DNA of 64,000 nucleotides, from NCBI GenBank assembly GCA_949317995.1, contig OX439046.1, positions 37,670,002 to 37,734,001 of the forward strand. The letters are read 5' to 3'. Each line of letters starts with the position of its first letter. Position 1 is the first letter of the stretch. Made by a program: the position numbers and the translations under genes. A model generated the notes under the pieces. That model was not told the origin of the DNA, did not search any database, and worked only from the letters and a program-made list of their open reading frames with translations. Origin of the DNA: Acholoe squamosa (lineage: Eukaryota; Annelida; Polychaeta; Phyllodocida; Polynoidae). Positions 10,783 through 20,449 of the stretch are shown here, piece by piece.

Positions 10783-10815
10783 AGAGAGACACAGAGAGAG
10801 AGAGAGAGAGAGAGA
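10783..10815. repeat. (GA)n microsatellite
   Basis: A run of GAGAGA units with few interruptions. The ORFs across it are repeat artefacts. Confidence 0.85.
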
Positions 10816-10956
10816 TGCCATCTCATCCGCTGGCCAGGTCGGAGATGAGAGGGAGAGAAGCCTGGGCCCACATGGTTAGCTAGTTGAGTGATGTTAGAGG
10901 TTATTGTATCAAGGATGTATGAGCGAAGGTGAAGGTGCCAGTTTGTAAAAACGTTG

Positions 10957-10990
10957 AATCCCACATGGCGAAAAATGCCATTTTGAATCT
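10957..10990. mobile_element. Fragment of the TAT-target MITE family
   Basis: GAATCCCACATGGCGAAAAA matches the terminal repeat of the 33665-33906 element. The other end is not recognisable nearby. Confidence 0.5.
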
Positions 10991-11246
10991 GTTGCTTTTG
11001 TAGGACCCACTCCAATTTCTCAAGGCATATACTGCAGTAGGGGGTATTGAACACAAGGGCACTGCTGCGTTTTATCATGTACACTTTGGGGTATTTTGCC
11101 TTTGTTGATGTTCATATCTCTGTGCATTATATATTTTCTGGGCTAACATTGCAAAGGAGTGCTTGTGTTCTATACCCCTCAGTAGTATAGTATGTATCGG
11201 AACGGGACTATAGCTAATCTAAGGAAACTACTCACTGGGGATGCAG

Positions 11247-11545
11247 CCAATCAGAGGCCTCCCTTTTGGCGGGAAATTCAAATGTGGGGTCACGTGACCT
11301 AGAACCCCCATAGAGTGATGCTAAAATGGACCAATCAGAACCCTTCCTTTTGGCGGGAAATTCAAAATGGTCACATGACCCAAACCCCCTGTGGTGTGCC
11401 GCCAAAATGGTGCCCTCTGATTGGCTGGCTGTTTAGGTCATGTGCCCTCTATTATGCAAATAAGGTCACATGACCCTAATTTGAATGGACCAATCAGAGG
11501 TCAGTTTGGTGGGAAATTTGAAAAATTTGGTGACGTGACGTGAAA
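11247..11545 (+). promoter_or_regulatory. Repeated CCAAT / E2F / E-box module with an octamer
   Basis: CCAATCAGA occurs at 11247, 11331 and 11490. Each is followed about 14-18 bases later by TTTTGGCGGGAAATTC or a close variant (E2F-type core) and then, in the first two copies, by TCACGTGACC (11290-11299) or TCACATGACC (11371-11380). The third ends with GTGACGTGAC. An inverted CCAAT (TGATTGGCTG) is near 11419 and ATGCAAAT near 11454. The binding-site names are established consensus sequences. Function here is inference: it may be a promoter/enhancer array or part of a mobile element. Confidence 0.55.
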
Positions 11546-11775
11546 ATATTTTGCCAAAAAATGGAGACTGGTTGGCTGTCCACACATCATACCGTCAGTC
11601 AGCTGTATGCAGCAAGCAAGTAGTTACATGACCTTATTAGCATTAAGAGGTGTGGTTTATTATGTAGATGAGGGTGTGACTATAGTGAGATATTTTTCAT
11701 ATAAATAAAAGAAGGCATGCTGAAAGCTTGCCAAAAAAACACAAAAAAGAAACAAAAAAAAAACTAGGAAATATT

Positions 11776-11850
11776 TGGGGAGGGGAGGGGGGCCCTTGGG
11801 GTGGGGGAGCCTTTGGGGGGAACCATTGGGTTGGGGGGGCCTTGGGTGGT
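11776..11850 (+). other. G-run tract with quadruplex potential
   Basis: At least six runs of four or more G within 75 bp (GGGGAGGGGAGGGGGG, then GGGGTGGGGG, then GGGGGG and GGGGGGG), separated by short loops. Confidence 0.6.
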
Positions 11851-11913
11851 ACTTAAATATTAAATAGAAATACAATAGAACCCACATATGGAGTAGTACA
11901 CATTCCACTTTTT

Positions 11914-11919
11914 ATTTGT
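11914..11919 (-). terminator. Polyadenylation signal for the minus-strand BIR gene
   Basis: Plus-strand TTTATT gives AATAAA on minus, about 110 bases after the stop codon of the BIR ORF. Confidence 0.45.
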
Positions 11920-12025
11920 CGTAATTTCATTTCATTTTTCACATACAAACTATCTTGGTGTCTTAACTATACATGAATCGTGATTCATTGTGGGTGGTCT
12001 TTGTCTGGTGTATATATGTTGTTTC

Positions 12026-12442
12026 TCATTTATCTACTGTGTCCTCTGACGTTACAGCGTTAGAAAACACAGAAGGTGTTTGTTCAAAAGGAAAAACTCC
12101 TCCACGCTTCATTCTGAAAAGCTGCAACTCATTGTCCAGAAAGTTCAATTTCTTCAACATTTCTGTCAGCAAAATTTTGGTTTGTGAACTTAGATTCATA
12201 CCTTCCGAGGCCAACGGACAGGTAGGAGAATGTTTGAAATGCTCCATGGTGATGTCGTCACTTTCTAACCATGTGTGTTTAGTGACTCCACATTGGTAGC
12301 ATTGAACAAGGTCCTTACCTCCGATGTAAAAGAATCCGTGGGCGGCGAGTTTCTCTGTGAAAGGACGGGGTTTATTCCACATAATTGTGTAGAAAGTGTT
12401 GAGTCTCCTTGATAAATCGACGAAACGTACATACTTGACCAT
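12026..12442 (-). CDS. BIR-domain (IAP-like) protein, RING-less
   Basis: 138 codons starting at ATG 12440-12442. Residues about 11-75 form one baculovirus IAP repeat: aromatic/Arg N-terminal helix (RRLNTFYTIMW), GFFYIGGKD, then zinc ligands Cys48, Cys51, His68 and Cys75 in the exact CX2CX16HX6C spacing. Such domains bind caspases or IAP-binding motifs and restrain cell death. There is no C-terminal RING and only one BIR, so it resembles small viral or lineage-specific IAPs more than animal XIAP. It lies about 280 bp downstream of a broken death-domain gene on the same strand, and the two share similar upstream sequences. The ORF is intact. A host IAP paralogue remains possible. Confidence 0.8.
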   Translation of the reverse strand: MVKYVRFVDLSRRLNTFYTIMWNKPRPFTEKLAAHGFFYIGGKDLVQCYQCGVTKHTWLESDDITMEHFKHSPTCPLASEGMNLSSQTKILLTEMLKKLNFLDNELQLFRMKRGGVFPFEQTPSVFSNAVTSEDTVDK

Positions 12443-12650
12443 TCTAGGTAGGTAGGTAGGTAGGTAGGTAGGTAGGTTGGTAATGTGGTGCGAGCAGTGA
12501 CGACAGTGGTAGTAGCTGTGTTGAGTGTGGCCGTATCAGTGGTAGGGGAGGTGGTAAATGAGACAGCAGAGAGTAAGTGGTTCATATAGATGTGCTAAAT
12601 CCCCTTTCCAGCTGTATACTCTCCGTTTCCACCACGTTCCTGTGTAGCAA
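12443..12650 (-). promoter_or_regulatory. Upstream region of the BIR gene, similar to 13402-13612
   Basis: On minus it contains GCTACACAGGAA, then AGTATACAGCTGGAAA, then CTATATGAA (TATA-like, near 12584), then a CCTA-repeat leader (12444-12475). The same order of words occurs upstream of the neighbouring death-domain gene. This suggests a duplicated promoter unit. Confidence 0.5.
12444..12475. repeat. (TAGG)n microsatellite
   Basis: About eight TAGG units directly upstream of the BIR start codon. Confidence 0.8.
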
Positions 12651-12717
12651 CTTAAGATGTGATTCCCGTGGTGCACACCTCCAACTCATTTACATAATTC
12701 ACCATGCCCTTCCACAA

Positions 12718-13400
12718 TTACTCTCCAAGTATCATCTCTTTTTCTTTGTTTTCAAAGTGAAACAATATATATCTGGCCACGTCAAACCTCCTCATGTCAT
12801 CCATCAGCACTCGAATGAGCTGATGATGTGTACTGTTGGGATTAGCTTGCCACATTTTCAACACTTTGAAGGCGTGGAGAGACATATCTTGTTCCGGTTG
12901 TTGAGCAATACTATTAAGCTTTTCAGACGTCAAGCCTAAATACGTCCCCATATTTTATCCCTCCCTGAATAGAGATTCAGACATGGTGACAAAGTACCTC
13001 TCCATTAAAAACTGGTCGGGGTTGTTGTAATCCAATTTGTACTTCTTGAAAAAGCTCTGCGACTGAAGCAACAGATCTTGTCGATGAACACTCATGTAGG
13101 CATGGTGGAGCTCTCCCCATCTGGAATGAGGTGTAGTTTTAGACCACCAAGTTTGGAACATCTCCATACACATATCCTGCACCGTCTTGATAATGACCAT
13201 CTCCTGCAGACGCTCATAGGCGATGTCCAATTAGATTCCCAATTTCTTCCAAGATCCAATTAACAGTCTTCCTATATCATGAAGCAAATTTCATTTCACA
13301 CATGATATCCTGTACAGTCACTTCACATACATCAGAGTCAGATAGGGAGGGATTATTTTAAAGACTCATCTCGTCTGCAAAAACTTTAGAAATCACTTGA
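12718..13400 (-). pseudogene. Tandem death-domain protein, broken
   Basis: Minus-strand coding similarity from about 13400 down to 12718 is broken by stops (near 13360, 13290, 12955-12957) and a frame change near 13215. The distal part (12718-13000) has death-domain character: MGTYLGLTSEKLNSIAQ, then HAFKVLKMW, then MRRFDVARYI, matching helices 2-6 with the conserved ML-x2-W and A-R. The proximal part repeats the pattern weakly (MCMEMFQTWW, WGELHHAYMSVHRQDLL), so there may be two domains. Death domains assemble apoptosis and immune signalling complexes. A TAA and an ATG-containing codon set (TAAAATATG) separate the two main segments in one frame, so a second start is also conceivable. Confidence 0.55.
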
Positions 13401-13401
13401 T

Positions 13402-13612
13402 GAAGGTCGGTAGGCAGGCAGGTATGCAGGCAGCCAGCGGGTAGGTGGTGCTGGTGATGGTAAAGGCAGTGGCGGTAGGCACAGTAGTCGTAGTGGTCGG
13501 CAGTGATATATCCTTCCAAGAGAAATTGGGGTGCTTTATATAGGGTGATCTAAGCCTATTTCCAGCTGGATACTTACCACCACCTTTTCCTTTCTGTGTA
13601 GCGCCTTATCAG
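13402..13612 (-). promoter_or_regulatory. Upstream region of the death-domain gene with TATA box
   Basis: On minus: CTACACAGAAAGG, AGTATCCAGCTGGAAA, then CCCTATATAAAGCACC (a good TATA box, near 13543), then a repeat-rich leader. It matches the layout upstream of the BIR gene. Confidence 0.55.
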
Positions 13613-13631
13613 CATGAGCCTTTTGAATTTG

Positions 13632-13770
13632 TTAACATCAAACAGGAGGAAAGGCACTGTGACAAGTGTATTTGGTGAAATTAGGGGTGATTGTTTTCAG
13701 ATCTGTTGACATGAAACATGTGGCAAGGTATTGTGATAACTGTATTTTGGTGGGATTAAAGGGAGTTAAA
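13632..13770. repeat. Imperfect 76-bp tandem duplication
   Basis: GTTAACATCAAACAGG...AAGGCACTGTGA...TTTGGTG is followed about 76 bases later by GTTGACATGAAACATG...AAGGTATTGTGA...TTTTGGTG. It lies between the divergent death-domain and poly-alanine genes. Confidence 0.5.
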
Positions 13771-13870
13771 CTGTGATAATTAGCTTAATCCACTTTACAG
13801 GTGTGAGGGAGGTTCACTCGTTAAGGTATTATGAGATTCCTTAATTTTTTACTTCTCCCCTTGTTAACAG

Positions 13871-13917
13871 GGGGTGTGTAATTGCGACCAACTACTCTTT
13901 GATGGTGCTGCTTCTGG

Positions 13918-13960
<43 letters not shown>

Positions 13961-14884
13961 TCTGCTGCTGATAATGACGGAGCTACTGTTGACGGTGGGT
14001 CTCATTCATCTCCTTACTGGACACCGATGTTTTATATCCCGGCTGCTGCTGCTTCTCCTGGTGCTTCTCTTGCTGCTGCTGCTGCTGCTGCTACTGCTGA
14101 TGCTGATGTTAATGCTGATGCTAATGCTGATCATTATCACCCTCACGCTGGAGAAGTCCATGCTGGTGCAACAACAGCTGACATAGACACACACAATTGC
14201 ACTCATACAGATTATTTGGAGACCCGCCACTTGGTAGAAACAGAGGAGGAGGAGGAGAAAAATTTGACTTCTCCAGCGGTTGCTCAAAGATCAACCGATC
14301 TACTCACCACCACTGTTATGAAGTCTCTAAGAACCTTCGGCTTCTGCTATCCACCAGGGGACGTTGAGCAGAGTCGGAGCGAGTTTTTTCTTACCTCTCC
14401 GATTTACTCACCCTCCACAACCACGACCGACGGTGTGTGGTTATCCTCTTTTCAAAAGTCCCGAGATACCGACGCGAGCTTTGCTCCTGTTGCTGGTTCT
14501 GCTGTTGATTCAGCTCACACTGATGGTGCTTCTCTTCTTACTTTGAAACCCTCTACGGGTATCAAGAGGAGTTTTCCCAAGAGTGGCGACCAGGCGTCCA
14601 AGAAGAGAAAAGCGGTAGTGAAATGTGAACCACCTACACCTTCCACTGTCCCCAGATTGGAGTTCTTCATCGACAGTTTGAAGCTGGAGATCTGGCTCGA
14701 CTGGGTTAGGATCTCCAAGGAACGCTACATGGCCGTAAAGTGCACCTCGACGCCCACCAGAAAAGTAAACTTCACCACTGATGCACTCCTCAAGCTAATA
14801 GCGAGCCTCACTGACGTCCAAGAGGAGGTACGGATACACGACAGAGCGGTTTCCCAAGGACTGCCCAATTACAACACATGGTAA
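13871..14884 (+). CDS. Poly-alanine protein with C-terminal PC4-like region, interrupted by LINE
   Basis: The open frame has no ATG at its start. It follows a good 3' splice site (pyrimidine tract ending TTGTTAACAG at 13870), so it is likely a downstream exon. About residues 12-85 are alanine tracts from GCT repeats, followed by Ala-Asp repeats. The middle is Ser/Thr-rich, with a basic cluster KKRKAVVKCEP (a possible nuclear signal). The last 80 residues (FFIDSLKLEIWLDWVRISK, then a KVNFTTDALLKLI helix) resemble a PC4-type single-stranded-DNA-binding fold. The natural end is missing: LINE sequence begins near 14850-14885 and a second PC4-like piece resumes at 24123. The PC4 assignment is by eye. 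Nuclear DNA binding is inference. Confidence 0.5.
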
Positions 14885-15820
14885 CCCTAATAGTCTAACT
14901 ACATTAGTAGAGAGTAAGGATATTGTAGACGAAATAGTCGCATCTGGTGGAAAGCAAGCTGAGGAAATTTTGGGAAATATGGACAAAATGGGCTCGGAAA
15001 ACATTGCAACTGTAATTCAAAAAGAAATGACTGACATGAAAGACCAAATTGTCACCTCACAAAAAAAAGAAATAAATGACCTCAAATCTGACATTCTATC
15101 TGAAATGACAAAACTACTGGAGGTTTACAATTTAAACCTGGTAGGCAGACTAGAGAATATTGAGCAGGCACATACTGACCTTGAAATGAAGGTGACTGGA
15201 CTGGAAGGTGACATGAATAGACATGTGACACTTCTAGAAGACAAACAGAAAGACATCCTTAGACTGGAAAATGAAATTGACGACAAGCATATTGACAATG
15301 CAAATAGCATAAAAAAAATGGAAGAGACTTTGCGTGAACTAATAAAGCAGGTTGACCTCAGGGTAGACAGTTTGGACTCTAAAATGGACAATGAAGTCAA
15401 GACACTGCAAAGCTCTATCTGTACTTCCAGTACCAACATTCATAACAGATTAACTCAAGAGGTAAAAAAATAGGTGACTCTATGGATAGTGTCCAGTGAG
15501 TGAGTGAGTGAGTAATAGAGGTTTAACGCCATTTCGACAGCTAAGGTCATATTCATGGCGAGAACTACATTACACAATTTCACAGAGGAATGTGTCAGTG
15601 CCCGCGCATATGTGCACCACACACATCCTGAGGGGATAGGAAAGAGGAGAAATAGACCCTTTTAAGTGGGCTAGGGAGGCCCGGATAGTGTCCAGTAATC
15701 TCTCACAGGTAAAATAGGTTTAAATGAAAAGAACCTAAATGAACTCACTAGACAGATCACTAATAAGCAATTAAGTGAAAACAAATATGAGAAAGCTTCT
15801 TACAGTCGAGTCTCGTCATG
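14885..15820 (+). pseudogene. LINE ORF1, coiled-coil region
   Basis: The open frame continues from about 14875 through the 14970-15473 segment. Heptad-like Leu/Ile/Lys/Glu patterns run through MTDMKDQIVTSQKKEINDLK and later LRELIKQVDLRVDSL, typical of the trimerising coiled coil of LINE ORF1 proteins. A stop at 15471-15473 and the SINE at 15498-15682 break it. Coding similarity resumes after the insertion toward 15818. Confidence 0.65.
15498..15682 (-). mobile_element. SINE-like retroposon, copy 2
   Basis: Reverse-oriented 185-bp copy of the TCAC-tailed family with a perfect 14-bp target duplication GGATAGTGTCCAGT (15484-15497 and 15683-15696). It is inserted in the LINE ORF1 coiled-coil region and is therefore younger than the LINE. 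Confidence 0.88.
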
Positions 15821-16348
15821 AGAACAGTCAGACATGCCAAGAGTTCACCTGCCAGAAATGTTGTCATCTACAGCCTAATGTCCAGGCAGGATGAAAAACT
15901 TCTCCAAATAGTGAAGAATCTGCTGAAAAAATTGGAGATCAGGTCTAATGATGGGGACTTTGTTGAGATAGTCAGAATGAAAAAGCCAATCCCAATCAAT
16001 CAGGGTGAACAACCTCCAAAAGAAAAGGTGCCATTGATGGTATGCTGCAGCAATGCTGCAATAAGATCTGCTATACTGTCCAAAAGATGGCAGCTAAACG
16101 AGGTAGGGAAACAGTTAGGAACCAAAATTGGTTTTGCCTTAGATGAATGTAAAGAAATGCGGGAGGCAAAGAAACATGGTAGAGCTCTAGTAGCTGCTGC
16201 TAAAAAAAAAGTCTTAATGCAGGCCTGGAAAAAGACGGCATCAAAATTGATGGGAAAGTATATAGTTACATGGCCCTATCATCTGTGCCAGAGGAACATA
16301 AAGTTGACCACCCCCCTTACGAGCCACCATTTACTGGGGGGTGACTAA
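15818..16348 (+). pseudogene. LINE ORF1, RRM-like (transposase_22-type) domain
   Basis: A strand-helix pattern starts ARNVVIYSLMSRQDEKLLQI and continues through a conserved-looking LMVCCSNAAIRSAIL block and a basic helix (KEMREAKKHGRALVAAAKKK). This is the RNA-recognition and C-terminal region found after the coiled coil in ORF1 proteins of L1/CR1-like LINEs, which bind element RNA. The frame ends at 16348 and the next domain begins in an overlapping frame, so there is a frameshift near 16260-16340 or a separate short ORF. Confidence 0.62.
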
Positions 16349-16397
16349 ACAGAAAACAAAAAGAAACAGTGAGGAAACTCGTATCCTCGAAACCAAA

Positions 16398-16871
16398 ATG
16401 GGAATTGTGTATCAGGGTAAAAATGCATATTTATCTAATTGGTACCCCTGCAAGATAGATTTTGTTTATAAGAACGTGTCCTACACATACAACAGTGTAG
16501 AGCAAGGGTACTTCCATGTGAGGCTACTAGAATTAGGTCACCCTGCTGCGGCACGAGAAATACTCTCAATGTCTAACCCTAGACGGATAAAATTTGCAGG
16601 AGATGTGAAAAAGATTCCCACCAATCACCCATCTTTGCAATATGAACCAGCCCTCTTGGAAGATCTAGTAAAAGCCAAATATGGCAAAAATGAAGCAGAA
16701 CGCAAGCTTCTATTGGCCACTGGTTTGAGGCCATTAGTGGAGGGAACTGGGTCAGAAAAGTGGGCTTCAGGTTGGCCATGGACGGTGGTGGGAAATGCGA
16801 AATATGACTCTGAAAATGCCTTCCCAGGCAAGAACCTGCATGGGAAAATAACCATGAAAGGATTTCTATAG
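16398..16871 (+). CDS. NADAR (YbiA-like) domain within the LINE
   Basis: 157 codons from ATG 16398 match the NADAR superfamily along their length: AYLSNWYPC near residue 10, SVEQGYFH (conserved Ser-x-Glu), a LEDLVKAKYGKNEAER helix, LLLATGLRPLVEGT, KWASGWPW and the terminal GKNLHGKITM. NADAR proteins act on ADP-ribose-linked or riboflavin-pathway N-glycosides. Here the domain lies between the RRM-like and SGNH parts of the ORF1 region, on the same strand and with intact reading. It could be a fourth ORF1 module or a captured gene. The role in the element is unknown. Confidence 0.75.
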   Translation: MGIVYQGKNAYLSNWYPCKIDFVYKNVSYTYNSVEQGYFHVRLLELGHPAAAREILSMSNPRRIKFAGDVKKIPTNHPSLQYEPALLEDLVKAKYGKNEAERKLLLATGLRPLVEGTGSEKWASGWPWTVVGNAKYDSENAFPGKNLHGKITMKGFL

Positions 16872-17036
16872 CAGTGGCTGATAAGTTTATCTGACTTTGA
16901 TGTTTTCCTTCCAGGAGTATTGTAGTCACAAAGTAGGTGAGATTGCTTATCTGATCTTAATGTTCTCTTTTCAGGAGTACCGTAGTTAGGAGGTGTGTGT
17001 TAACCCTGGTGTGATTGACACAGAATCGACACTATA

Positions 17037-17917
17037 GTGTCAACACTGTATAATACTGACTCACATAGAAAATCTAAATTTATGGCTGCACTTGTATCGG
17101 GAGATTCTCGAGCAGAAGGGATGGGAGAACTTATTGAAAGTGCTCTCAATGATGATGCTAATTATGAAGTTGGCAAATGTGCAAAAACATCTGGGTCCAT
17201 AGCTACCATTGAAAAAGAAGTCCTAAAAAGGCTGAAAACAGAAGCCTATGACTTGGTAATACTGATAGCTGGAGCCTGCGATGTCACTGCAAAAAGATAT
17301 ATCAATGGTAAGCATGACATCTATTTTCCTCATGCAGATGCTGCAAAGTGTCGCGCGGTGGTAGCTGTGCGTCTAAGCAAAATGCTATACAAAGTCAACA
17401 AACACCACGCGGAAACCAAATTTGTGGTCTGCACTATCTTTGGCATGAATCTTCAAAAGTTCAATCGTAAGGGTTACCCTGATCTCAACCAAGCAGCCTT
17501 GAATCGTAGCATTAAGTTGCTCAAGGGGGATATCCAATACCTTAATAAAATTCATGATCTGCCTACGCCCAAGTTACATACAGTTTTCCATAAAAATCGC
17601 TGGAACAGAGGCAAAAAGGGAAGAAAAGTGGGGTCTACACCAAAGTTCACCTGCCAATATGGACCGCAAAAATGTGTGATGACCTGTATGCTACTAACAA
17701 TGTCAAACAGATCTTGGCTGCTAGAATTACAAGTGTTATCAAACAAGTGTTACCGCCCCCCCCCTCAGCTGAGCATAAGCTGATTGAGATCCACGATCAA
17801 CTTGTTGATGAGAATGATGGCATTGGTGAGCCAGAAGATGATGACGAGTATGAGTGGGACAAGGTAACTTACCAGATAAATAAGATATGCCTGCATGACA
17901 AGAATGAGTTGTCCTAA
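17037..17917 (+). pseudogene. SGNH/GDSL-type hydrolase domain in LINE ORF1 region
   Basis: LVSGDSRAEG (from about 17092) is the block I nucleophile Ser region of an SGNH hydrolase. VILIAGACDVT holds the block III position usually GxND, here altered. The catalytic Asp/His block at the end reads CDDLYATNN in another frame (from 17672), with Tyr where the family has His. Esterase-like SGNH domains occur in ORF1 of CR1-like LINEs. A frameshift near 17640-17670 and the changed His/Asn positions argue against activity. The acidic C-terminal tail ends at 17917. Confidence 0.62.
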
Positions 17918-19230
17918 AAGAATTGACCTACCTGTCATCATACTATCATGATAGACTGCTCTTTGACATGCCTTGACATGACACGACATGTAGTGTGAGT
18001 AACAGATAACGCCTTGTTAGACTGACCTTGAGATATGCGCATATACTTGATATAGTCAATGAATTGATGCTGGCAACACTAGGAGTAATTCGATTGTTCG
18101 GATTAAGTCTGGTGCTAATACCTATATTGAAATGCGAGATAATAACACTGACATATTGGTAATTGTGTTACAATGTGAGCATGCTTCATATGTTGTGCAT
18201 GGGTTACAGTACTAGATGATTTTGTGTCTTGGAGTTTTTTCAGTTTTTAATAATGATAAAGGTATGCTCAGGACTACATTTTTCAACTTACAAACACTGT
18301 AACAGAATACCCCAGTCACTAATTAAATGATAGTAATGTGATATTAAATATGTTGTTTCATTGTAAAGTGTGACACTGGTTAAGGTTAGATATGACCTAT
18401 GGGCACTCTGATATATAACTGTTGAGAATCGCATAGTAACTATCATTATTATCATTATTATTATTATTATTATTATTGCATGAATAAGTATGATGTGATA
18501 AATGAGGGCAAGTGGGTAATAGTATTGTACATGTTATAGGGATACTGTACATACAAACTTTTAAGATCTCACGGGAGTGATTCACTTGGATCAAACCTGT
18601 GGAAGTTGTACCATGCTATGTTGAAGCGCGTGACAACATTTCTGATTGATTATTTTGCTTTTACCTAATTGTGATTGATTTGTATTGATAACCTGCTCTT
18701 GTGTTTCACCATCTCAATGCATATTTAAATAACAAAATAATATTCCTTTAATCTCAAAAATAATAAATGATTTTTGTCCCATCATTTATAGGTAATATAG
18801 CGGTGGCGGTCGATTGATGGAGATGATGATTTGGACCAATTTAACGATGGCCCTTAGTTGGTGGAATCCTTACGAAGTTAGAATAAGCGGTGGTGGGACT
18901 GGTTGACTGATTATTATTATTTGGTTGATTGACCTAATTATAATTTCAAGCTATAGGGTGAGTACCTACTTACTGGTGAATGGGATAGGGTACCCGGTTA
19001 TTTCAATTGATCTTATCTAGTTTGGTTTATAAAATCTCAACATCCTCTCTTCTCTCTATAACCACCCAATGAACATTAAGTTTGGGAAATCTGCTGGGGG
19101 TTTTCTCTAAACCATCAGCTATTTTATAGCTGGTGGTTTAACTGTAATTTGGATATATTTATATTTTTGTTTTGTATTGTCTATAATATATTGTTTTGAA
19201 CATGACCACACCCACAACTAGACTCCATGA
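17918..19230. other. LINE inter-ORF spacer, non-coding
   Basis: No gene seen. It contains an (ATT)n microsatellite (about 18446-18476) and AT-rich sequence. Its length (1.3 kb) is large for an ORF1-ORF2 spacer, so another decayed insertion may be hidden in it. Confidence 0.45.
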
Positions 19231-19235
19231 TTTTT

Positions 19236-19505
19236 TGGGAGTGAAGGGACTGAAGATAGTACACCTAAATACTAGAAGTATGTTTTATAAACGGCAGGAG
19301 ATATAGTATGTATGAGCGAAACCTGGCTGCATGAAGAGTATGATGATGATTTAATAAATTGGGAAGGTATGAACTTGTTCAGGCAAGATAGGCGTCTTAA
19401 GAAGGGTGGTGGTCTAGCAGTCTATGTGAGAAATGATATACAGGCTAATATAACATTACAACATGATTTGAGTTTTTCAAACAAGCATCTTGAATTCTTA
19501 GTGAA
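19236..19505 (+). pseudogene. LINE ORF2, AP endonuclease, N-terminal part
   Basis: GLKIVHLNTRSM (first conserved block of the APE-type endonuclease) is followed, after a stop and apparent deletion near 19305, by SETWLHEEYDDD (catalytic Glu block) and RRLKKGGGLAVYVRND. This domain nicks target DNA for target-primed reverse transcription. It is cut by a composite insertion starting near 19508. Confidence 0.75.
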
Positions 19506-19507
19506 CA

Positions 19508-19628
19508 AGTAATCAATGGATAATTCATGACGAGTGTGTGTTAGTGAATGATAATTACACAAGGCCGTAGGCCGAGTGTAATTAGCCTTTGCTAACACAC
19601 ATGAGTCATGAATTATCCATTGACTACT
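19508..19628. mobile_element. Fold-back MITE inside LINE endonuclease
   Basis: A 121-bp element with inverted ends AGTAATCAATGGATAATTCA and its near-exact complement, and a central GGCCGTAGGCC palindrome. Confidence 0.65.
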
Positions 19629-20400
19629 TATTTTATACCACGAAACCAATAAATAATCAATAGAATACCAATGAATTCAAGTTGAAAACAAAAATTATTC
19701 CCCCTCCCCGGGACTCGAAGCCAGCCATAGTGTGTGTACAGGTACATACACCTCGTCGCCCGGCAGTGGACAGCGACAGCCCCCGTCTCGGCTTGGCTTA
19801 CTTTGAATGCGTCTCGCGGTTATATTTGTGTATAATACACCGCATCGCCCGGCAGCGGACAGCTTAAGCTTTGAATGCGTCTCGCAGTTATGTTTGTGTA
19901 TAATACAGCGCACACAGTGAAAAAAAGATGCGCCCGGACCGTGTTAGACTAGATCTACACCTTGTCGCCCAGCAGCAGACAGCAACAGCGCACACAGTGA
20001 AAAAAAGATGCGCCCGGACCGCGTACCTCTTATGGCTGAGCACAATGCGCTAACCACTAGACCACCGCGTCTCCTCCCTCAGCGGTCGTCTCGGCTTGGC
20101 TATGTTTGAATGCATCCCGCGGTTATGGTAGCGGACAGCCCACAGTCATCGCCTTCCCGGGCTTTGTATCATATCGAGACGTGGTTCGAACCAAGCATTT
20201 CTCGTCAGTCCCTGTGGCGCAGTGCAAAGGGAGTTGGATTTGGGATGCGAGACTGTAGGTTCGAGCCCTGCCCTGGCCTTGAAAATTTCGTGGGTTTTAA
20301 CATGTAACATATGACATGGAAGGACATGAGAGGCATGCATGGATAACCACACGGCGTGTGGGTTATCCATGGATAACCACACGCCTTCCAATTCATGCTA
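19629..20400. mobile_element. Composite SINE-like insertion in LINE endonuclease
   Basis: It contains two copies of a CGCACACAGTGAAAAAAAGA word (from about 19909 and 19989), a box-A-like tRNA half on minus (TGGTCTAGTGGTTAGCG, about 20050-20068), a tRNA-like head on plus (20208-20275) and a palindrome GGATAACCACACG...TGTGGGTTATCC (about 20341-20368). The order suggests nested non-autonomous elements. The endonuclease frame resumes near 20450. Confidence 0.5.
20208..20275 (+). other. tRNA-derived SINE head
   Basis: Box A TGGCGCAGTGCAAAGG and box B GGTTCGAGCCC are about 35 bp apart, with an intervening GGATTTGGGATGCGAGA arm resembling tRNA-Pro(TGG). It lacks a paired acceptor stem, so it is a Pol III promoter relic and not a tRNA gene. 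Confidence 0.65.
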
Positions 20401-20449
20401 CAGCATTCATGCTCTGCAATATCGACAGGTATGTGCATGGGAATATCCA

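Noticed and set aside
13899-14186. Poly-leucine ORF overlapping the poly-alanine gene
   Set aside because: Out-of-frame shadow of the GCT repeat; the alanine frame continues into a domain-like C-terminus.
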